Of a stretch of 64,000 bases of DNA, positions 59,137 through 64,000 are shown piece after piece. The notes beneath the pieces were generated by a model. That model did not search any database. It was not told the DNA's origin and was given only the letters and a program-made list of their open reading frames with translations. Source of the stretch: Pseudonocardia phyllosphaerae (GTDB lineage: Bacteria; Actinomycetota; Actinomycetes; Mycobacteriales; Pseudonocardiaceae); NCBI RefSeq assembly GCF_046546475.1, contig NZ_JBKGXS010000003.1, positions 124,001 through 188,000 on the forward strand, in the 5' to 3' direction. The first letter of the stretch is position 1; each line of letters opens with the position of its first letter. The position numbers and the translations under genes were made by a program.

Positions 59137-60117
59137 TCACTTCACCTCGATACGAACGGAGTCGAACGCGGGGGTCTGGTTGGCGCGCTGCATCATCGGC
59201 ATCCGGTGCGAGCCGTCACCGGCCCATGAGGAGCACTGCAGCTGCCCGGTCTGCTCGACGCCGGGGACGTCGATGGTCACGCTGTCGGGCGTGGCGCCGC
59301 CCTTGTTGTCCTCGGTCGCCTTGAAGAACAGCGGCGCAGGTGCGGCATCGGGGGCGGCGTCGGTGCTGTCGAGCATCCGGCAGGCGGTGTGGAAGTGGCC
59401 GCGCTGCAGGCCCTGGCCGTCGAGTACCGACGACTCCTTGTAGTAGCCGCCCTGCGCCGCGCCGAGGAACCGGTCGCGGACCAGGTTCCGGGTGCTGACG
59501 GTCAGCTGGAACCCCTCGCCGCGGGACACCTCGGTCGGCGACTTCGTGATCAGCAGTGACGGGTTCTTGTCCGCGGAGCCGACCTCGCCGAACGCGGTCG
59601 AGACGCACCGCGGGCCCTTCTCGAACCCGTCGTGCGGCTGCAGCTCGCTCTTCTCGCAGTCCGCGGCGAGGACGTCGGCGGCGGACTGCTTCTGCTCGCC
59701 GCCCTGTTTCTCGCCGTCCTGCTTCTCGCCGTCCTGTTTCTGCCCGTCCTGATTCTCGCCCTGCTCCGGCTGGTCGCCACCGGTCCCGGATCCCTGTCCG
59801 GAGTCCTGGTCGGAATCCTGGCCGGCCCCCTCCGACGATCCGGAAGAGTGGTCGTGCTCCCCGGCGGAGCCGGACTCCGACCCCGAGCCGGAGCCGGACG
59901 TCTCGTCCGAGCCGGTCAGCCCCTGCTTCCCGCTGCCCACGGAGCCGGAGCCGGAATCGGAACCCGGGTCCGCGGTACGGCTGCTGCCTGCGGTGTCCTT
60001 GTCGTCGCCCGCGGTGGCGGCGCCCGCGGCGTAGGCGGCGGGCGCGCCCACCATCGCGCAGACGGCGACGGCGGCGGCGACCACCACGCGTCGGTTGCGT
60101 CCGGTGTTCGGTGTCAT
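59137..60117 (-). CDS. Secreted His/Met/Cys-containing domain protein, unknown function
   Basis: A 326-aa exported protein: signal peptide (VVVAAAVAVCAMVGAPAAYA), then a 115-residue Gly/Ser/Asp/Gln-rich linker with QDGEKQ-type repeats. The conserved C-terminal domain starts near ADCEKSELQPHDGF. It contains RGHFHTACRML and SHRMPMMQR, clustered His, Cys and Met residues that could bind copper or heme. ATG at 60117 overlaps the stop of the DUF4142 gene by 4 nt. Family not recognised with certainty. Confidence 0.75.
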   Translation of the reverse strand: MTPNTGRNRRVVVAAAVAVCAMVGAPAAYAAGAATAGDDKDTAGSSRTADPGSDSGSGSVGSGKQGLTGSDETSGSGSGSESGSAGEHDHSSGSSEGAGQDSDQDSGQGSGTGGDQPEQGENQDGQKQDGEKQDGEKQGGEQKQSAADVLAADCEKSELQPHDGFEKGPRCVSTAFGEVGSADKNPSLLITKSPTEVSRGEGFQLTVSTRNLVRDRFLGAAQGGYYKESSVLDGQGLQRGHFHTACRMLDSTDAAPDAAPAPLFFKATEDNKGGATPDSVTIDVPGVEQTGQLQCSSWAGDGSHRMPMMQRANQTPAFDSVRIEVK

Positions 60118-61100
60118 CGGTACTGGCTCCTCGAGGTGCGACGGTGCGCGCCGGTCGTCGCAGGACCGGCGGTCTCGGATCGTTCGGGCTGGTCGGGAAG
60201 GTCGGTGGGGTTGCCGGCGGCCGTGGGGTCGGTGGGTGCGCGTGGCCGGACGTCGGGGACGCGGGCCAGCTCCTCCCACGGGTCGGGTGGGCCGATCGCC
60301 GATCTCGGTGGTGCCGCGTCCCGGGATCGGCGCGGCGCGGGCAGCGAGACCGGCAGCAGGCCGCCGAGACCCCGCCCGGACCCGCCGCCCGGGGCGCCGC
60401 GCCGGTGCAGCGCGGTGAGCAGGCCGCCCGCGGCGAGCAGCGCCCCCGCGACGACGACGGCCGGCACCACCAGGTCCGACGCGCTCCGCCCGGTCGTGGC
60501 GGGCGGGGGCGGCTCGGGCAGCGACGCGTAGTCGACGAGCCCGGTGGACTCCAGGTAGCCGATGTGCCGGGTGACGTAGGCGTCGGCGTCGGTCGCGAAG
60601 CGGCGCATCAGCTCGTTGCGGGTGCCGACGCGGACCTGGCTGATCAGCGGCAGGACGGTGCCGTGCGCGGCCCGCAGGATCTGCACGAACTGCCGGTCGT
60701 AGTCCGCGCCGGTGCGGGTGGACAGGTCGTTCATCCAGCCGATCTGCTGGTCGTTGGGCCTGCTGGGCAGCAGGACGCCGAGCTGCTCGGCGGTCGTACG
60801 GACCTCGGTGTCGAGCTCGTGGTGCTCGACACCGAGCTTCTGCGCGACACCGCGGACGGCCGGTGCGCTGGCCTGCTGCTCGCCCTGCTGCCCGGTCGGG
60901 CCCTCCCAGAGCCCGGCGAGGCGCACCTTCTCCAGCAGGTCGCGGTCGGCGGGACCGAGCGGGCCCCAGCGGGTCTGCGTCCAGCCCTGGTCGGACACGG
61001 CCGGGGCGGCCATCCACGACTGCGTCAGCGCGACGACGACGACCGCGGCGAGCGCGACCAGCATCGACCAGCGCAGCGGGCCGGGGATCCGGCGGGACAT
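60114..61100 (-). CDS. DUF4142 protein, exported
   Basis: A 328-aa protein. An N-terminal hydrophobic segment (WSMLVALAAVVVVALTQSW) is followed by a helical DUF4142 (ferritin-like) domain. It starts with ADRDLLEKVRLAGLWEGPTG, then VRGVAQKLGVEHHELDTEVR, LGVLLPSRPND, and DRQFVQILRAAHGTVLPLI. A second membrane helix (VVPAVVVAGALLAAGGLLTAL, about 210-230) and a Pro/Arg-rich tail follow. ATG at 61100 has AGAGGAGAG upstream. DUF4142 proteins are common but uncharacterised; here it is tied to a redox operon. Confidence 0.85.
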   Translation of the reverse strand: MSRRIPGPLRWSMLVALAAVVVVALTQSWMAAPAVSDQGWTQTRWGPLGPADRDLLEKVRLAGLWEGPTGQQGEQQASAPAVRGVAQKLGVEHHELDTEVRTTAEQLGVLLPSRPNDQQIGWMNDLSTRTGADYDRQFVQILRAAHGTVLPLISQVRVGTRNELMRRFATDADAYVTRHIGYLESTGLVDYASLPEPPPPATTGRSASDLVVPAVVVAGALLAAGGLLTALHRRGAPGGGSGRGLGGLLPVSLPAPRRSRDAAPPRSAIGPPDPWEELARVPDVRPRAPTDPTAAGNPTDLPDQPERSETAGPATTGAHRRTSRSQYR

Positions 61101-61125
61101 GGTGTTCTCTCCTCTCTGCACGGGG

Positions 61126-62508
61126 TCACACCTGGGCGAACTGCTCGGTGTGCACGCGCTCGTCGGGGACCTCGAGGGAGGCGAGCGTGTCGAGCACGTC
61201 GGTGACCAGCTGCGGGCGGCCGCAGATGAAGTAGTCGAGGCGCAGGGCGGGGTCGTCGAGGTCGGTGAGCACGGCGGCCAGCAGCGCGGTGTCGATCGGC
61301 CCGGTCGCGCCGGACCAGTCCGCAGGCGGGCGGGTCACGACCTCGGTGACCTCCAGGTCCAGCCGGGTCCGGAGCTCGGCGAGTTCGGCCCGGAACAGCA
61401 GGTCGGCGCGGTCGCGGGCGTGCACGACCAGCCGGTGCGGACGCGGGTCGCCCCGGTCGGCGGCGGTGCGCAGCATGCTCATCATCGGCGTCACGCCGAC
61501 GCCGCCGGCGATCAGCACGAGGCCGGTGGAGGGCACCGCGTCCGGGGTGAACGAGCCGTACGGGCCGTCCACCCACACCGGGTCGCCGCGGCGCAGCTCA
61601 CGCAGCCGGGAGGCGAAGTCCCCGGTGTGCCGCACGGTGAACTCGACGCGCCCGGTGTCCGCGGCGCTGGAGGCGATCGTGAACGGGTGCTCCTCGACCG
61701 ACATCTGCTCGAGCCGGATCCAGGCGAACTGCCCGGGCCGGAACCACGCTCCGCCGTGCCTGCCCCGGCGCAGCAGCACCAGCGTCGACACCGTCGGGCT
61801 CTCGCTGCGCACCACGTGCACCCGGAACTCGCCGCACCGGTCGAGGCCGCGCATGCCCCAGCGCAGCACCATCACCGCCACGACCAGCAGGCCGAGCACA
61901 CCGAGCACCGGCCCCATCACCGCGTCGGAGACCAGCTGGTTCAGCCACAGCACGTGCAGCGCCGACCCGCCGACGACGACCGCGGCCAGGCTCAGGTGCA
62001 CCCAGCGCCAGATCTCGTGCGAGCCGCCTCTGCGGACGCCGCGCAGCGCCAGGACCAGCAGGATCCCGATCGCGACGGTCCCGGCCGTCGCCGCCTGCCC
62101 GCGGGCCGGGGCGAGGCCGGGCACGAGCAGCCCGACACGTTCGGGACGGTCGGCGACCACACACGCCAGGTGCAGCGCGACGAGCACACCGGCCAGCACA
62201 CCGAGCCTGCGGTGCAGGCCGAGCAGGGTCTCCAGGCCGAGCGCGCGGCTCAGCCCCCGGACCCGCGACGGCAGTACCGCGACGACGACCAGCGCGGACA
62301 ACGCAAGCAGCCCGGTCAGCACCGACAGGTGGTGCAGCGGGGCCTGCGGCCCGGCGCGCAGCATCCAGATCAGCGACGGCCCCACCAGGACCGTGACCAG
62401 CACGGATCCCCACGCGAGGTTCGCGCGGCGGTGGGCGAGCCAGGTGTCGGTGTGCGGCGCGGGGCGCCGGTGCGGTGCGGTGACCGGATGCGGGAGCGGG
62501 CGGCTCAC
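61126..62508 (-). CDS. Ferric reductase-like transmembrane flavoprotein
   Basis: A 460-aa protein of the ferric reductase/NADPH oxidase type. Six helices with heme-ligand-like His pairs (LHHLSVLTGLLALSAL, LGLHRRLGVLAGVLVALHLACV, HEIWRWVHLSLAAVVVGGSALHVL) precede an FAD-binding module (PGQFAWIRL, EEHPFTIASSA). An NAD(P)-binding module follows (IAGGVGVTPMMSMLR, YFICGRPQLV). It can carry electrons from cytosolic NAD(P)H to the exported partners encoded downstream. GTG at 62508. First gene of the operon. Confidence 0.9.
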   Translation of the reverse strand: MSRPLPHPVTAPHRRPAPHTDTWLAHRRANLAWGSVLVTVLVGPSLIWMLRAGPQAPLHHLSVLTGLLALSALVVVAVLPSRVRGLSRALGLETLLGLHRRLGVLAGVLVALHLACVVADRPERVGLLVPGLAPARGQAATAGTVAIGILLVLALRGVRRGGSHEIWRWVHLSLAAVVVGGSALHVLWLNQLVSDAVMGPVLGVLGLLVVAVMVLRWGMRGLDRCGEFRVHVVRSESPTVSTLVLLRRGRHGGAWFRPGQFAWIRLEQMSVEEHPFTIASSAADTGRVEFTVRHTGDFASRLRELRRGDPVWVDGPYGSFTPDAVPSTGLVLIAGGVGVTPMMSMLRTAADRGDPRPHRLVVHARDRADLLFRAELAELRTRLDLEVTEVVTRPPADWSGATGPIDTALLAAVLTDLDDPALRLDYFICGRPQLVTDVLDTLASLEVPDERVHTEQFAQV

Positions 62509-63011
62509 CGGGGCCCGGGCCGGAACCCGGGGGCCGTCGGGCGGGCGCCCGGGATGGAGAACGCTGTCGGGCGGGCGCCTCGGGCGGGGGATGCTACTGC
62601 GCGTCCGGCGGCGTCGGGGGCGCCTCCGGGCAGCACGGGACCAGGGATGGTCATGGGTCTACTTCCGGTTCGGGGAGCGGACCGGGACGGGGGATCCCGG
62701 CCGTCGCGGCGGCCGGGAGCGGGGAGCGGGCCGCGGCGCGACGGGGACGACCATAAGAAGACCCGGGTCGCGAAGGTTGCCTTCCTGAGACCCCGTCCGG
62801 TCGTCCGGACTCCCGATCACGACGAATGGTGCCGGATTGGGCGATTCGGAGTATCGGGCACGTCCGCCCGCCTCCCCCGGTTCTCAGGTCTCCGCCGTTC
62901 GCCCGGCCGGCGCCCGCTCAGGGCCCGGTCACCGGTCGTACATCCCCGGACACGGAGCGGCCCCGCCCACCTCGGGGTGTGCGGGGCCGGTCCGGAGCTG
63001 CGGTGGTGCGG
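62509..63011. other. Intergenic region before redox operon
   Basis: 503 nt without a supported gene. A 14-nt direct repeat GTCGGGCGGGCGCC occurs at 62536 and 62566, within the leader of the flavoprotein gene. A small palindrome GAAGGTTGCCTTC lies near 62774-62786 in a less GC-rich stretch that is the likely promoter. The trpA terminator is at the far end. Confidence 0.5.
62959..62988 (-). terminator. Terminator after trpA
   Basis: GGCCCCGC (62959-62966) pairs with GCGGGGCC (62981-62988) and an inner CACC/GGTG helps close the loop, about 25 nt past the trpA stop. Confidence 0.65.
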
Positions 63012-63812
63012 TCAGGCGCCGACCGCCGACGCCGAGCGGACGCCCGCGGCGAGCTCGGCGGCGAGGTCGTGCACCGCGGCCGGGCCGCCGGACTCCAGGG
63101 CCTGCACGAAAGCCGTCCCGACGATGACGCCGTCGGCGTACGCGGCGACGTCGGCGGCCTGCTCGGCGGTCCGCACGCCCAGCCCGACGCAGACCGGCAG
63201 TGACGGCGGGGCGACCTCGCGCACCCGGCCGACCAGGTCACGGGCCTCGACGCCGATCGAGTTGACGCCGGTGACGCCCATCAGCGACGCGGCGTAGAGG
63301 AACCCGCGGCTGGCGTCGGCGGTGAGCTTCAGCCGCTCCGCGCCGGAGGTCTGGGCGACCAGGAAGATCCGGTCCAGGTCGTGGTCCTCGGACGCGGCCA
63401 GCCAGTCCGCGCAGTCGTCGGGCAGCAGGTCCGGGGTGATCAGCCCGGAGCCGCCCGCGGCGGCGAGGTCGGCCGCGAACCGGTCGACGCCGTAGCGGTC
63501 GATCAGGTTCCAGTACGTCATGACCACCGCAGGCGCCCCGGCGTCGGCGACGCCGCGGACGGCGGTGAACGCGTCGCGGGTACGGGCGCCGTTGTCCAGC
63601 GCGGTCTGCGTCGCGCGCTGGATGACCGGGCCGTCCATCAGCGGGTCGGAGTAGGGCAGCCCGACCTCGACGACGTCGACGCCGCCGTCGACCATCGCCC
63701 GCATCGCCTCGACCGAGCCGTCGACGGTCGGGAAGCCGACCGGGAGGTAGCCGACCAGCGCGGCCCGTCCCTCGGCGCGGACCTGTGCGATCCGCTGCGC
63801 CACGCTGCCCAT
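63012..63812 (-). CDS. trpA: Tryptophan synthase alpha subunit
   Basis: A 266-aa TIM-barrel lyase that releases indole from indole-3-glycerol phosphate. The motifs are VGYLPVGFPTVDGS, VDVVEVGLPYSDPLMDGPVIQ with the catalytic Glu and Asp, AGGSGLITPDLLPDD, IFLVAQTS and GVTG, with the phosphate loop in VCVGLGVRTAEQAA. ATG at 63812 shares one base with the trpB stop (TGATG), so the pair is translationally coupled and forms the alpha2beta2 complex. Confidence 0.97.
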   Translation of the reverse strand: MGSVAQRIAQVRAEGRAALVGYLPVGFPTVDGSVEAMRAMVDGGVDVVEVGLPYSDPLMDGPVIQRATQTALDNGARTRDAFTAVRGVADAGAPAVVMTYWNLIDRYGVDRFAADLAAAGGSGLITPDLLPDDCADWLAASEDHDLDRIFLVAQTSGAERLKLTADASRGFLYAASLMGVTGVNSIGVEARDLVGRVREVAPPSLPVCVGLGVRTAEQAADVAAYADGVIVGTAFVQALESGGPAAVHDLAAELAAGVRSASAVGA

Positions 63813-64000
63813 CAGACCGCTCCGTCCGTCACGGCGTGCCCCTGGTCGTCGATCAGGTGGAAGTACTTCGCGGCGGTGTCGACGTCCTTGTCGCCGCGCC
63901 CGGACAGGCTGACCAGCACGACCTTGCCCTCGCCGAGCCGGTGTGCCTCGCGCAGCGCCCCGGCCAGCGCGTGCGCGCTCTCGATCGCCGGGATGATCCC
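63812..64000 (-). CDS. trpB: Tryptophan synthase beta subunit, C-terminal end only
   Basis: Only the last 62 residues are inside the window: GIIPAIESAHALAGALREA, then KVVLVSLSGRGDKDVDT and YFHLIDDQGH. These are the standard TrpB C-terminus with the ESAHA and SGRGDKD motifs near the PLP pocket. The rest lies beyond 64000. It is followed directly by trpA with a TGATG junction. Confidence 0.95.
   Translation of the reverse strand, partial: GIIPAIESAHALAGALREAHRLGEGKVVLVSLSGRGDKDVDTAAKYFHLIDDQGHAVTDGAV

Noticed and set aside
62774..62786. Iron box upstream of the flavoprotein gene
   Set aside because: GAAGGTTGCCTTC is palindromic, but matches the IdeR consensus only with gaps.

Overview
The window is very GC-rich actinobacterial chromosome, most like Pseudonocardiales (probably Pseudonocardia). 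The evidence is the strong G/C bias at third codon positions, frequent GTG starts, XRE regulators with a DUF5753-type sensor half and a DUF397 partner, Ku-based end joining, YbaB-RecR beside a secreted amidase and dnaX, and a guanidine-III riboswitch. Core genes dominate. I see no phage, transposase, integrase or CRISPR array.

Layout: 1-1171 aspartate kinase (cut by the edge). 1392-2518 CGNR zinc-finger regulator and two small genes. 2694-4609 leuA behind a Leu leader-peptide attenuator. 4681-10550 five-gene dipeptide/oligopeptide-type ABC operon (minus). 10701-12067 XRE regulator divergent from a tiny two-gene unit. 12265-17123 recR, ybaB, amidase, dnaX, SRP RNA and tRNA-Ser(GGA). 17258-18085 5'-truncated DUF418 gene. 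18096-23428 GAF/SpoIIE phosphatase, monooxygenase, YnfA, a class F-type sortase with a candidate substrate, and a guanidinium exporter under a guanidine-III riboswitch. 23495-26339 two-subunit molybdenum hydroxylase. 27196-28325 tRNA-Ser(CGA), tadA and its partner. 28436-32646 M20 amidohydrolase, a 49-aa membrane protein, MFS transporter, tyrA. 32674-35492 glycolipid-binding-like protein, ATP-dependent DNA ligase and Ku. 35518-42994 LytR-CpsA-Psr protein, nucleoside phosphorylase, and a plus-strand run of sugar epimerase, glycosyltransferase, DUF2064, methyltransferase, molybdopterin/cytochrome b protein, membrane protein and PH-like protein. 43022-43917 HepT/MntA-type toxin-antitoxin. 43993-53292 geranylgeranyl reductase family protein, Ser/Thr kinase, CopD-CtaG fusion, DUF4190 protein, copper-type P-ATPase, DsbA-like protein. 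53463-54989 a second XRE/tiny-ORF/membrane-protein unit with DUF397. 55152-55324 a pair of long palindromic repeats. 55371-56970 EamA transporter and a second CGNR regulator. 57005-62508 a six-gene exported redox operon. 63012-64000 trpA and the end of trpB.

The least explained items are: (i) two paralogous modules, each an XRE/DUF5753 regulator facing a 20-codon ORF that overlaps (ATGA) a one-helix Arg/Trp-rich membrane protein, with the same 11-nt AATT-centred site between them; (ii) the Rieske / multi-heme-like membrane protein / DUF4142 / flavo-ferric-reductase operon; (iii) two inverted copies of a 69-bp palindrome. The best-defined regulatory elements are the leuA attenuator and the guanidine-III riboswitch, whose 3' strand can also pair over the Shine-Dalgarno of the exporter gene. 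All calls come from reading the sequence; no database search was run.
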